Source of the DNA: Actinacidiphila fildesensis
GTDB taxonomy: Bacteria > Actinomycetota > Actinomycetes > Streptomycetales > Streptomycetaceae
Length of the DNA stretch: 64,000 bases
Strand: one strand, 5' to 3'
Assembly: GCF_042652185.1 (NCBI RefSeq)
Contig: NZ_JBHSIX010000003.1
Below, piece after piece: positions 1-8,211 of the stretch (the first letter of the stretch is position 1; every line of letters starts with the position of its first letter). The translations under genes were made by a program, and so were the position numbers. A model generated the notes under the pieces. It had not been told where the DNA came from. It saw nothing but the letters and a program-made list of their open reading frames with translations, and searched no databases.

Positions 1-309
1 CCGGCGCGCTGGGTGTGGCACACCGTCTTCGTGCCGGCCGCCGACGCCGTGCGCGCCGTCGGCCGCTGGACGCGGCGCGAAGTGCTCGCGCCGGTCGGAC
101 GGGCGGTCGGTGAGGCCCGGCAGATCGTTCAGGACGCGCTGCGCACCGTCCGTGTGACCGTTCGCGAGGCCCGGGCGGACGCCCGCCGGATGCTGTTCGG
201 GGCGCCGAAGAGCGCCCCGCGCCTTCCGGAGCAGAGCGCGGCGCCCGTCCCGGACCTCGTGAAGCGCGCCCCGGAGTTCGGCAAGCGCGTCCCGCCGGGC
301 CATCGCTGA
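1..309 (+). CDS. C-terminal end of an unidentified protein (5' truncated by window edge)
   Basis: The frame is open to the left edge and ends at TGA 307-309, so only the last 102 residues are visible. What is seen is an Arg/Ala-rich helical stretch with repeated VGR and REAR-type segments (about residues 15-65), then a Pro-rich basic tail. This resembles the cytoplasmic tail of a membrane protein, but no membrane segment is in view. It lies 341 nt upstream of the DUF2344 gene on the same strand. The in-frame GTG at 13 is probably internal because the frame continues to base 1. I do not recognise the family. Confidence 0.6.
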   Translation, partial: PARWVWHTVFVPAADAVRAVGRWTRREVLAPVGRAVGEARQIVQDALRTVRVTVREARADARRMLFGAPKSAPRLPEQSAAPVPDLVKRAPEFGKRVPPGHR

Positions 310-339
310 GCGGGACCGGGACCCGGCGGGGCGCCGTCG

Positions 340-481
340 TCAGCCGGCGGATGCCGACGCCGTACGCCAGGTCGCCGACGAGGAACGCCCGGGCGGCCCG
401 CTCCTCGTTGGTGAGTTCGATCTCGACCCGGCGGTGCGGACCGGTCCCACGGAACGGTTCCGGTCCAGACCCGTTACGCAT
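340..481 (-). other. Gene-poor stretch 310-650 holding a coding-like minus-strand fragment
   Basis: The 340 bases between the first gene and the DUF2344 gene hold no plus-strand gene. On the minus strand an ATG at 481 opens a frame reading MRNGSGPEPF, then about 25 residues that look protein-like (HRRVEIELTNEERAARAFL, then VGDLAYGVGIRRL) with G or C in nearly every third position. Past about 340 the frame has no stop and becomes ordinary antisense of the upstream gene. It could be the remnant of a gene, a small gene hidden by one frameshift, or chance. No function is inferred. Confidence 0.3.
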
Positions 482-650
482 ACGAGATGCGAATGGCGGT
501 GGCCGGAGGCGAGGATGGGATTTGGCCGAAACCCCGCGGGCCCGCTGCTCCGCACCGCCCGTCATCACCTGTGCGCGACGCGGCGTAACCTTGGGTATGA
601 CAAACGGGCCCCGACAAGGCCTCCGCAGACGTACGAGGGACTGAACGACA

Positions 651-1472
651 CTGGGCAAGCGACAGCCCGAAGGCCCACCGCCCGCACCGACGGTGCAGCG
701 CATCCGCCTGCGCTACACCAAGCGCGGCCGCCTCCGGTTCACCAGTCACCGCGATTTCCAGCGCGCCTTCGAGCGGGCCCTGCGCCGCGCCGAGGTGCCG
801 ATGGCGTACTCGGCGGGCTTCACCCCGCACCCCAAGGTCTCGTACGCGAACGCCGCGCCCACCGGCGTCGGCAGCGAGGCCGAGTACCTGGAGATCGGCC
901 TCACCGAGGTCCGCGACCCCGAGAAGCTGCGACTGCTGCTCGATGAGTCGCTGCCCACCGGGCTCGACATCACCGAAGCGGTGGAGGCCCGTACCTCCGG
1001 CCTCGCCGAGCGGCTGCAGGCCTCCGTATGGCAGCTCCGGCTCGACGGCGTCGAGCCGGCCGAGGCGGAGCGTGCGGTCGCCCTCTTCCTCGCCGCCGAG
1101 ACCGTCCAGGTCGAGCGGAAGACCAAGAACGGCATGCGCGCCTTCGACGCGCGCGACGCCGTCACCCGGCTCGAGGTCATGCCGGCTGACGCGCTCGAAC
1201 AGGGTGCGGATAGGCCCGAGCCTGTCGCCTGTGCGATACTGCGGCTAGTTGTTCGGCACTTGACACCTGCCGTGCGACCCGACGACGTCCTGTCCGGCCT
1301 CCGTGTGACGGCCGACCTCGCGCCGCCGGTCCCCGCAGCGGTGACCAGGCTGGCGCAGGGGCCGCTCCACGAAGAGTCCGGGACGGTCACCGACCCGCTC
1401 GCGCCAGATCGCGACGCCGCGACGGTGCCGAGTGGGGACTCCCCGCCGAAGGCTGGGGAAGCTTCCGCGTAG
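651..1472 (+). CDS. TIGR03936 / DUF2344 radical-SAM-associated protein
   Basis: This is a DUF2344 protein of the kind usually found beside or fused to B12-binding radical SAM proteins. The biochemical role is not established, though RNA modification has been suggested from context. The N-terminal block (IRLRYTKRGRLRFTSHRDF, then FTPHPKVSYANA) is the family signature. The start is unusual. A Shine-Dalgarno-like GAGGGA at 635-640 sits 10 nt before CTG 651, which would give a leader beginning MGKRQPEGPPPAP. The alternative GTG at 693 has no ribosome-binding site, and an in-frame TGA at 642-644 blocks longer forms. The CTG form is 273 residues and the GTG form 259. The C-terminus is a disordered Pro/Ala tail. 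RNase E/G follows 222 nt downstream. Confidence 0.82.
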   Translation: MGKRQPEGPPPAPTVQRIRLRYTKRGRLRFTSHRDFQRAFERALRRAEVPMAYSAGFTPHPKVSYANAAPTGVGSEAEYLEIGLTEVRDPEKLRLLLDESLPTGLDITEAVEARTSGLAERLQASVWQLRLDGVEPAEAERAVALFLAAETVQVERKTKNGMRAFDARDAVTRLEVMPADALEQGADRPEPVACAILRLVVRHLTPAVRPDDVLSGLRVTADLAPPVPAAVTRLAQGPLHEESGTVTDPLAPDRDAATVPSGDSPPKAGEASA

Positions 1473-1694
1473 GAACGCCGTCGACGTGTTGCCGACGCGC
1501 CAGGGAGCCACCCGGGCCCGGTGACGCTGACCTCATAAGACTTTCGTCGGCCCGTCACAGGCGTGCCGACGAGCGAGACAACAGCTCCCGTGCGGCGCCC
1601 GCGCCCCCGGACAGCGGCACCACGACCGACGTCGCGGCCCGCCGCCACCGGAACAGAGCGCGGCGCCCGGGAGCATGACGGGAGCACTGCCCGA

Positions 1695-4600
1695 ATGCTC
1701 GATCACAACGAGCCCAACGAGGCGCCGGACACCGGCGCCGCAACCAGCGAAGAAGCCACGGCCCCCCGCCGTCGCCGCCGCGCCGTCTCCCGCCCGGCGG
1801 GCCCGCCCGCCGCGCCGGCCATACCGGCCACTTCCGCCGACGAGGCCCCGGCCGCGAGCCCGGCGTCCGCAGAGGACACCGACACCTCCGCCGCGCCGCC
1901 GCGCGCCCGTCGTCGCGCCACCCGCAAGGTGACGGCCCCGGCCGGTGCCCCCGCGGCCCCCGACGCTGTCGAGACCCCGGCGGCCGCACCGGCCGCCGCG
2001 CCCGAAGCCCCGGCCGAGGCCGCTGACGCCCCGGACACCTCCGCCGCGCCGCCGCGCGCCCGTCGTCGTGCGACCCGTAAGGTCACCGCGCCGTCCGAGG
2101 CCCCGCAGGCAGTCGAGGAGGCGCCCGCCGCCGAGACCCCGGCCGCCGTCGAGGCACCGGCCGAGCCGGCCGTGGACCCCGCCGCCCCGACCCGGGCCCG
2201 CCGCCGCGCGACCCGCAAGGTCGCCGCGCCCGCCCAGGCTCCGCAGTTCATCGAGGAGGCGCCCGCCGCCCCCGCGCCGGTCGTCGCCGCGGCCCCCGCT
2301 GCCGCGGCACCCGCCGCGTCCGAGGCCGAGGCCCCGGGCCGTGGCCGCCGCTCCTCCCGCAAGCGCGTCGCTCCCTCCGCCCCGTCGGCCTCGTCGGCCG
2401 CGGGCGACGGCGCCCGCCGGCTGAAGCCGGGCGCGCTGGCACCGAAGGACGACACCTTCGCGCAGGCCGCACCGGCCGCGCAGCCCGTCGTGCCGGACGA
2501 GGAGGACACCGAGGCGCCTGCCGCGCCGCGTGCCGCCCGCCGCGCCACCCGTAAGGGCACCGCCGAGGCCGCCCCGCAGTTCACCCCGGTCGAGGAGGCC
2601 GTGGCCGAGGCACCCGAGGCGGAGGCCCCGGCCCGCAACCGCCGCACCCGCAAGCGCGCCGTCGCCGCCGAGCAGGCCGTCGAGGCCGCCCGTCCGGTCG
2701 AGCCCGCCGAGCCGGAGGAGACCGCCGCGCCGGTGGCCGTCGAGCCCGAGGAGGCTCCGGCCGAGCCGGCGCCGACCCGTGGCCGCCGCCGTGCGGTGCG
2801 CCCGCCGACGATGGTCTTCCAGCCGCCGGTCTTCCAGGCCGCCGAGCACGTCACCACCCCCGTCGCCGCCGAACCGGTCCAGGAGGAGCCGCCGGCTCCG
2901 GCCGTCCGGTCCCGTGACGAGGACGACGAGCAGGAGGGCGGTTCGCGTCGCCGCCGCCGTCGCCGCGGCGCCCCGGCCGAGGACGTGGTGACCGAAGCCG
3001 CGCCCGTCGAGGCCGAGGACGAGACCGCCGACGCGGTGTCCGAGGAGACCGTGTCCGACGAGGACGACGACGAGTCGGACGACCGTCCGTCGCGCCGCCG
3101 CCGCCGTGGTGGCCGCCGCCGTCGCCGTGGCGAGTCCGCCGAGGGCGACGAGCAGTCGGCCGAGGACGAGGAGCACGAGGACGACACCGAGGACGACGCC
3201 GAGGCGTCGGACGGTGGCCAGGACGACGACGACCACGGCTCCACCAGCAGCCGTCGCCGGCGCCGTCGCCGTCGCCGCAGTGGCGACTCGGGCGGGGACG
3301 ACGGCACGGTCGCCGACGACCCGGAGCGCACGGTCGTCAAGGTCCGTGAGCCGCGCGCCAAGGCCGAGCCCAGCCTGGGCACCGGCTTCGACGAGGTGAC
3401 CTCCATCAAGGGCTCCACCCGCATGGAGGCGAAGAAGCAGCGCCGCCGTGAGGGCCGTGAGCAGGGCCGCCGCCGCGTCCCGATCATCACCGAGGCCGAG
3501 TTCCTGGCCCGCCGCGAGGCCGTCGAGCGCGTCATGGTCGTCCGGCAGAGCGGTGAGCGCACCCAGATCGGCGTGCTGGAGGACAACGTCCTCGTCGAGC
3601 ACTACGTGAACAAGGAGCAGGCCACCTCGTACGTCGGCAACGTCTACCTGGGCAAGGTCCAGAACGTGCTGCCGTCCATGGAGGCCGCCTTCGTCGACAT
3701 CGGCAAGGGCCGCAACGCGGTGCTGTACGCCGGCGAGGTCAACTTCGAGGCGCTCGGCATGGGCCACGGTCCGCGCCGGATCGAGAGCGCGCTGAAGTCC
3801 GGCCAGTCGGTCCTGGTGCAGGTCACCAAGGACCCGATCGGCCACAAGGGCGCCCGCCTCACCAGCCAGATCTCGCTGCCCGGCCGCTACCTGGTCTACG
3901 TGCCCGAGGGCTCGATGACCGGCATCAGCCGCAAGCTGCCCGACAACGAGCGCGCCCGGCTCAAGACCATCCTCAAGAAGATCGTCCCCGAGGACGCGGG
4001 CGTCATCGTGCGCACCGCCGCCGAGGGTGCGAGCGAGGAGGAGCTGCGCAGCGACGTCGACCGGCTGCAGGGCCAGTGGGACGACATCCAGAAGCGCGCC
4101 AAGGGCGGCAACGCCCCGACGCTGCTCTACGGCGAGCCGGACATGACGGTCCGCGTCGTCCGCGACATCTTCAACGAGGACTTCACCAAGGTCATCGTCA
4201 GCGGTGACGAGGCGTGGGAGACGATCAACGAGTACGTCCACCATGTCGCTCCTGACCTGACCGACCGGCTCAGCCGGTGGACCTCCGAGGTCGACGTCTT
4301 CGCGACGTACCGGATCGACGAGCAGCTGCTGAAGGCGCTGGACCGCAAGGTCTGGCTGCCGTCCGGCGGTTCGCTGGTGATCGACAAGACCGAGGCGATG
4401 ATCGTCGTCGACGTCAACACCGGCAAGTTCACCGGTCAGGGCGGCAACCTCGAGGAGACCGTCACCAAGAACAACCTGGAGGCGGCCGAGGAGATCGTGC
4501 GCCAGCTGCGGCTGCGCGACCTGGGCGGCATCGTCGTCATCGACTTCATCGACATGGTCCTGGAGTCCAACCGCGACCTCGTCATGCGGCGGCTGCTGGA

Positions 4601-5702
4601 GTGCCTGGGCCGGGACCGGACCAAGCACCAGGTCGCCGAGGTCACCTCGCTCGGTCTGGTGCAGATGACCCGCAAGCGGGTCGGCCAGGGCCTGCTGGAG
4701 TCGTTCTCCGAGGTCTGCGTGCACTGCAGCGGGCGCGGCGTCATCGTCCACATGGACCAGGCGACGACCACCGGTGGCGGCGGCAAGCGCAAGCGCCGCG
4801 GCAAGGCCGGGACCGGTGCGGGCGACGAGCACACGCACGAGCACGACACCGAGAACGAGAACGGCAACGACACCGAGAACGACGAGTACGAGGCGCACGA
4901 GGACGCGGACGAGTACCCGGAGCTGGAGCCGGTCGCGGTGACCGAGGCCGAGCTGGTGCCGACGGTCGCGACCGACGACGAGTGGTTCAGCAGCGCCGCC
5001 GAGGCCGAGGCCGCGGCGACGTCGCGTGGCCGTGGCGGCCGCCGCCGGGCGAGCCGTAAGGCCACCGCCCCGGCGGGCGCGCCCTTCGCGGACCGGCAGT
5101 CGCCGGCCGCCGAGGTGATCGAGTTCGTGATCGAGCCCGCGGCCGAGGCCCCGGAACCGGTCGTCGTCGAGCCGGTCGCGGAACCGGCACCCGTCGCGGA
5201 ACCGGTCATGGAGCCGCAGGCCCCGGGCCGTACGCGCCGCCGTGCCACCCGCAAGGTGAGCGCCCCGGCGGGTTCGCCGGCCTCCTCCGAGGCCGAGCCC
5301 GTCACCGTGGTCGAGGCCGCCCCCGTCGTCGAGCCGACGCCGGAGCCGGTCGTGGAAGCGGCAGTGGAGGCGGCGCAGCCCGCTCCCTCCGCCGCACCGC
5401 CCCGCGCCCGCCGCCGTGCGACCCGCGAGGTGACCGCTCCGGCGGCCGAGGGCGCCGCAGTGGTGGTCGTCGGCACCGAGCCCGCCACCGAGGCCGCGGA
5501 GGCCGTCCAGGAGGCCGCTGAGGCCGACGGGGCGGTCACGGAGCCCAAGAAGCGGGCGCCGCGCAAGGCGGCCGCGAAGAAGGCGCCGGCGGCGAAGAAG
5601 GCCGTGGCGAAGAAGACGGCGGCCAAGAAGACCGTCGCCAAGAAGGCACCGGCCAAGAAGGCGGCCACGAAGAAGACCGCCGGTACGGCCGACAGCGAGT
5701 AG
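1695..5702 (+). CDS. rne: Ribonuclease E/G family endoribonuclease (RNase ES type)
   Basis: Single-strand-specific endoribonuclease for mRNA decay and rRNA/tRNA maturation. The catalytic core lies in the middle of 1,335 residues, the actinobacterial layout. It has an S1-like segment (TSYVGNVYLGKV), the DNase-I-like active site with Asp906 (IVVDVNTG) and Asp950 (VIDFIDM), 44 residues apart and matching the E. coli D303/D346 spacing, and a CxxC zinc-link at Cys1008/Cys1011. Both flanks are Ala/Pro-rich with about ten Arg-rich units of the type RARRRATRKVTAP. An acidic/Arg block precedes the core, and the C-terminus is a histone-H1-like AAKK tail. ATG 1695 is chosen because GGGAG lies 10 nt upstream. 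The frame extends to GTG 1563, but that extra 44-residue stretch is low-complexity and less likely. Confidence 0.93.
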   Translation: MLDHNEPNEAPDTGAATSEEATAPRRRRRAVSRPAGPPAAPAIPATSADEAPAASPASAEDTDTSAAPPRARRRATRKVTAPAGAPAAPDAVETPAAAPAAAPEAPAEAADAPDTSAAPPRARRRATRKVTAPSEAPQAVEEAPAAETPAAVEAPAEPAVDPAAPTRARRRATRKVAAPAQAPQFIEEAPAAPAPVVAAAPAAAAPAASEAEAPGRGRRSSRKRVAPSAPSASSAAGDGARRLKPGALAPKDDTFAQAAPAAQPVVPDEEDTEAPAAPRAARRATRKGTAEAAPQFTPVEEAVAEAPEAEAPARNRRTRKRAVAAEQAVEAARPVEPAEPEETAAPVAVEPEEAPAEPAPTRGRRRAVRPPTMVFQPPVFQAAEHVTTPVAAEPVQEEPPAPAVRSRDEDDEQEGGSRRRRRRRGAPAEDVVTEAAPVEAEDETADAVSEETVSDEDDDESDDRPSRRRRRGGRRRRRGESAEGDEQSAEDEEHEDDTEDDAEASDGGQDDDDHGSTSSRRRRRRRRRSGDSGGDDGTVADDPERTVVKVREPRAKAEPSLGTGFDEVTSIKGSTRMEAKKQRRREGREQGRRRVPIITEAEFLARREAVERVMVVRQSGERTQIGVLEDNVLVEHYVNKEQATSYVGNVYLGKVQNVLPSMEAAFVDIGKGRNAVLYAGEVNFEALGMGHGPRRIESALKSGQSVLVQVTKDPIGHKGARLTSQISLPGRYLVYVPEGSMTGISRKLPDNERARLKTILKKIVPEDAGVIVRTAAEGASEEELRSDVDRLQGQWDDIQKRAKGGNAPTLLYGEPDMTVRVVRDIFNEDFTKVIVSGDEAWETINEYVHHVAPDLTDRLSRWTSEVDVFATYRIDEQLLKALDRKVWLPSGGSLVIDKTEAMIVVDVNTGKFTGQGGNLEETVTKNNLEAAEEIVRQLRLRDLGGIVVIDFIDMVLESNRDLVMRRLLECLGRDRTKHQVAEVTSLGLVQMTRKRVGQGLLESFSEVCVHCSGRGVIVHMDQATTTGGGGKRKRRGKAGTGAGDEHTHEHDTENENGNDTENDEYEAHEDADEYPELEPVAVTEAELVPTVATDDEWFSSAAEAEAAATSRGRGGRRRASRKATAPAGAPFADRQSPAAEVIEFVIEPAAEAPEPVVVEPVAEPAPVAEPVMEPQAPGRTRRRATRKVSAPAGSPASSEAEPVTVVEAAPVVEPTPEPVVEAAVEAAQPAPSAAPPRARRRATREVTAPAAEGAAVVVVGTEPATEAAEAVQEAAEADGAVTEPKKRAPRKAAAKKAPAAKKAVAKKTAAKKTVAKKAPAKKAATKKTAGTADSE

Positions 5703-5723
5703 CTCAACTGCTGGTGTGACAAG

Positions 5724-5770
5724 CCGTCTTGAGACGGTGAAGGGCGGGCCCGGAGACCTCGGGCCCGCCC
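5724..5770 (+). terminator. Tandem hairpin terminator after rne
   Basis: Two stem-loops follow the RNase E/G stop. CCGTCT/AGACGG lies at 5724-5737, then GGGCGGGCCCG (5742-5752) pairs with CGGGCCCGCCC (5760-5770). GC-rich stems without a T-tract are usual for this genus. Confidence 0.75.
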
Positions 5771-5807
5771 TTCCGCACTACGTCCGCCGGCCGCCCGGCC
5801 ACCCGGT

Positions 5808-5836
5808 TTGACCCTGCGCCACGGGCCCCGTAGCCT
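5808..5836 (+). promoter_or_regulatory. Predicted promoter of rplU-rpmA
   Basis: TTGACC (5808-5813) and TAGCCT (5831-5836) are separated by 17 nt, a good housekeeping-sigma match. Transcription would begin near 5843 and leave a leader of about 120 nt before rplU. Confidence 0.6.
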
Positions 5837-5875
5837 TGGCCTTCGGCGTTTTTGCGCCCGCTCCTGAGCAAATCC

Positions 5876-5893
5876 CTCCCGGTCCGCCGGGAG
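5876..5893 (+). promoter_or_regulatory. Hairpin in the rplU leader
   Basis: CTCCCGG (5876-5882) and CCGGGAG (5887-5893) form a 7-bp stem with a TCCG loop inside the long rplU leader. Ribosomal-protein leaders, including L21 leaders in other phyla, often bind their own product. Here autoregulation is only an inference from position and structure. Confidence 0.35.
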
Positions 5894-5964
5894 AGGCCCC
5901 CCAATGCAGGACAGGGATGGCTGGCTTCAGGAGTACCCGATTCGAGCTTGAGAGTGAGTTCCGC

Positions 5965-6285
5965 GTGTACGCAATCGTGCGCAGCGGCGGCCGCCAGCAC
6001 AAGGTGGCCGTTGGCGATGTCGTCGAGGTAGACAAGATTTCCACCGGCAAGGTGGGCGACGCGGTCGAGCTCTCGACGCTCCTCGTGGTCGATGGCGACT
6101 CCGTCACCAGTGACCCGTGGGTCCTGGCCGGAATCAAGGTCGCGGCCGAGATCGTGGACCACCACAAGGGTGTCAAGATCGACATCCTGCGGTACAAGAA
6201 CAAGACCGGTTACCGCCGTCGTCAGGGTCACCGTCAGCAGTACACGGCGATCAAGATCACCGGTATCCCCGCGGCTGCGAAGTAA
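5965..6285 (+). CDS. rplU: 50S ribosomal protein L21
   Basis: Large-subunit protein that binds 23S rRNA near L20. The 106-residue length and the opening MYAIVRSGGRQHKV, together with YKNKTGYRRRQGHRQ near the C-terminus, are diagnostic. GTG 5965 is chosen because it gives the universal L21 N-terminus and has GAGAGTGAG just upstream. An in-frame ATG at 5917 would add 16 residues not found in L21. It is followed after 14 nt by rpmA, then a terminator and obg, the conserved rplU-rpmA-obg arrangement of bacteria. Confidence 0.97.
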   Translation: MYAIVRSGGRQHKVAVGDVVEVDKISTGKVGDAVELSTLLVVDGDSVTSDPWVLAGIKVAAEIVDHHKGVKIDILRYKNKTGYRRRQGHRQQYTAIKITGIPAAAK

Positions 6286-6299
6286 GGGACTGAGAAAAC

Positions 6300-6557
6300 A
6301 TGGCACACAAGAAGGGTGCATCGTCCACCCGTAACGGACGTGACTCCAACGCTCAGTTTCTCGGCGTGAAGCGTTTCGGCGGCCAGGTCGTCAACGCCGG
6401 CGAGATCATCGTCCGCCAGCGTGGCACGCACTTCCACCCCGGTTCGAACATGGGCCGCGGCAAGGACGACACGCTGTTCGCTCTCGCCGCCGGTGTGGTC
6501 GAGTTCGGCACCGCGCGTGGCCGCAGGGTAGTGAACATCGTTCCGGCCGCCGTCTAA
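6300..6557 (+). CDS. rpmA: 50S ribosomal protein L27
   Basis: Large-subunit protein whose N-terminal tail reaches the peptidyl-transferase centre. The 85 residues begin MAHKKGASSTRNGRDSNAQF and contain GGQVVNAGEIIVRQRGT, both hallmarks of L27. There is no N-terminal extension of the kind that needs protease removal in Firmicutes. It lies 14 nt after rplU with AAGGGA upstream of the ATG, so it is co-transcribed. A strong hairpin follows the gene. Confidence 0.97.
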   Translation: MAHKKGASSTRNGRDSNAQFLGVKRFGGQVVNAGEIIVRQRGTHFHPGSNMGRGKDDTLFALAAGVVEFGTARGRRVVNIVPAAV

Positions 6558-6590
6558 TACGGCTCCGCAACGAACACAGACACACCACTG

Positions 6591-6644
6591 AGGGCGGATC
6601 CCACTTCCCCGACGCGCACCGCGCGCGGGAAGAGGGTCCGCCCT
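6591..6644 (+). terminator. Terminator after rpmA
   Basis: AGGGCGGATCCC (6591-6602) pairs with GGGTCCGCCCT (6634-6644). The loop contains a secondary GCGCG hairpin. It separates the ribosomal-protein pair from obg, so obg needs readthrough or its own promoter. Confidence 0.7.
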
Positions 6645-6693
6645 TGGTGCGTTAGTACTGAGACAATCCCGTATTTATCTGGAGGCAATCCGT

Positions 6694-8124
6694 ATGACCA
6701 CCTTCGTGGACCGCGTCGAGCTGCATGTCGCCGCGGGTAACGGAGGCCACGGCTGCGCCTCCGTTCACCGGGAGAAGTTCAAGCCGCTCGGCGGTCCGGA
6801 CGGCGGCAACGGCGGCCGTGGCGGCGATGTGATCCTGGTCGTGGACCAGGACGTCACCACGCTCCTCGACTACCACCACACCCCGCACCGCAAGGCCACC
6901 AACGGCAAGGGCGGCGCGGGCGGCAACCGCACCGGCTCCGAGGGCCAGGACCTGGTCCTGCCGGTGCCGGACGGCACCGTCGTGCTGGACCGGGACGGCA
7001 ACCTGCTCGCCGACCTCGTCGGCCAGGGCACCACCTTCATCGCCGGCCAGGGCGGCCGCGGCGGCCTGGGCAACGCGGCGCTGGCCTCGGCCCGCCGCAA
7101 GGCCCCCGGCTTCGCGCTGCTCGGCGAGCCCGGCAAGGCCCGGGACATCGTCCTGGAGCTCAAGACCGTCGCCGACGTGGCACTGGTCGGCTACCCGAGC
7201 GCGGGCAAGTCCTCGCTCATCTCGGTGCTCTCGGCCGCCAAGCCGAAGATCGCCGACTACCCCTTCACCACCCTGGTCCCGAACCTGGGCGTGGTCACCG
7301 CCGGTGAGGTCGTCTACACGATCGCCGACGTCCCCGGCCTGATCCCGGGCGCCAGCCAGGGCCGCGGCCTGGGCCTGGAGTTCCTGCGGCACGTCGAGCG
7401 CTGCTCGGTGCTCGTGCACATCCTGGACACCGCCACGCTGGAGTCCGACCGGGACCCGGTGACCGACCTCGACGTCATCGAGGCCGAGCTGGCCGAGTAC
7501 GGCGGCCTGGGCGACCGGCCGCGCATCGTCGTGCTGAACAAGATCGACGTGCCGGACGGCAAGGACCTCGCCGACATCATCCGGCCCGAGCTGGAAGCCC
7601 GCGGCTACCAGGTCTTCGAGGTCTCGGCCGTCTCCCGGCTGGGCCTGCGCGAGCTCTCCTTCGCCCTGGCGAAGATCGTCGCCGAGACCCGCGCCGCCAA
7701 GCCCGCGCAGGAGTCGACCCGGGTCGTCATCCGCCCGGTCGCGGTGGACGACGCCGGCTTCACCGTCACCGAGGAGGAGGGCTCCTACCGCGTCCGCGGC
7801 GAGAAGCCCGAGCGCTGGGTGCGGCAGACCGACTTCTCCAACGACGAGGCCGTCGGCTACCTCGCGGACCGGCTCTCGCGCCTCGGTGTCGAGGAGCGGC
7901 TGGTGAAGGCCGGCGCCCAGGCGGGCGACGAGATCATCATCGGCGAGGAGGAGAACGCGGTCGTCTTCGACTGGGAGCCGACGATGGCCGCCGGTGCCGA
8001 GATGCTGGGCCGCCGCGGCGAGGACCACCGCTTCGACCCGCCGCGCCCGGCGGTCAACCGCCGCCGCGACAAGAGCGACAAGGACGACGCGCAGCAGGAG
8101 TTCGACGACTTCGAAGCCTTCTGA
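6694..8124 (+). CDS. obg: Obg family GTPase
   Basis: Ribosome-associated GTPase needed for 50S assembly; in Streptomyces obg is also linked to the onset of sporulation. The 476 residues show the three expected domains. The Gly-rich Obg fold covers about 1-158 (GGNGGRGGDV, GGAGGNRTGSEG). The G domain has the P-loop GYPSAGKSS at 166-174, DVPGL as G3 and NKID at 282-285. The actinobacterial C-terminal OCT domain covers about 350-430 and ends in an acidic tail. CTGGAGG precedes the ATG. A strong hairpin follows immediately. In many Streptomyces proB is the next gene; here a wall-polymer block lies between. Confidence 0.97.
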   Translation: MTTFVDRVELHVAAGNGGHGCASVHREKFKPLGGPDGGNGGRGGDVILVVDQDVTTLLDYHHTPHRKATNGKGGAGGNRTGSEGQDLVLPVPDGTVVLDRDGNLLADLVGQGTTFIAGQGGRGGLGNAALASARRKAPGFALLGEPGKARDIVLELKTVADVALVGYPSAGKSSLISVLSAAKPKIADYPFTTLVPNLGVVTAGEVVYTIADVPGLIPGASQGRGLGLEFLRHVERCSVLVHILDTATLESDRDPVTDLDVIEAELAEYGGLGDRPRIVVLNKIDVPDGKDLADIIRPELEARGYQVFEVSAVSRLGLRELSFALAKIVAETRAAKPAQESTRVVIRPVAVDDAGFTVTEEEGSYRVRGEKPERWVRQTDFSNDEAVGYLADRLSRLGVEERLVKAGAQAGDEIIIGEEENAVVFDWEPTMAAGAEMLGRRGEDHRFDPPRPAVNRRRDKSDKDDAQQEFDDFEAF

Positions 8125-8142
8125 GCAGTCGTTCCGAACAGC

Positions 8143-8176
8143 CCCCGAGGAGCGCCGGACCAGGCGCTCCTCGGGG
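8143..8176 (+). terminator. Terminator after obg
   Basis: Perfect 14-bp stem CCCCGAGGAGCGCC / GGCGCTCCTCGGGG with a 6-nt loop, starting 18 nt after the obg stop. Confidence 0.9.
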
Positions 8177-8211
8177 ACTTTCCGGCCGGCGCCGGATGAG
8201 ATGATCTCCTG

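Noticed and set aside
1533..4898. Open minus-strand frame of more than 1,100 codons opposite the RNase E/G gene
   Set aside because: It is the antisense of a repeat-rich, GC-rich gene; the sequence is Leu/Asp/Gly-biased with no domain, while the plus strand has clear catalytic motifs.
5836..5964. Longer start of rplU (including ATG 5917)
   Set aside because: L21 begins MYAIVRSGG; the upstream codons lie in the predicted leader.
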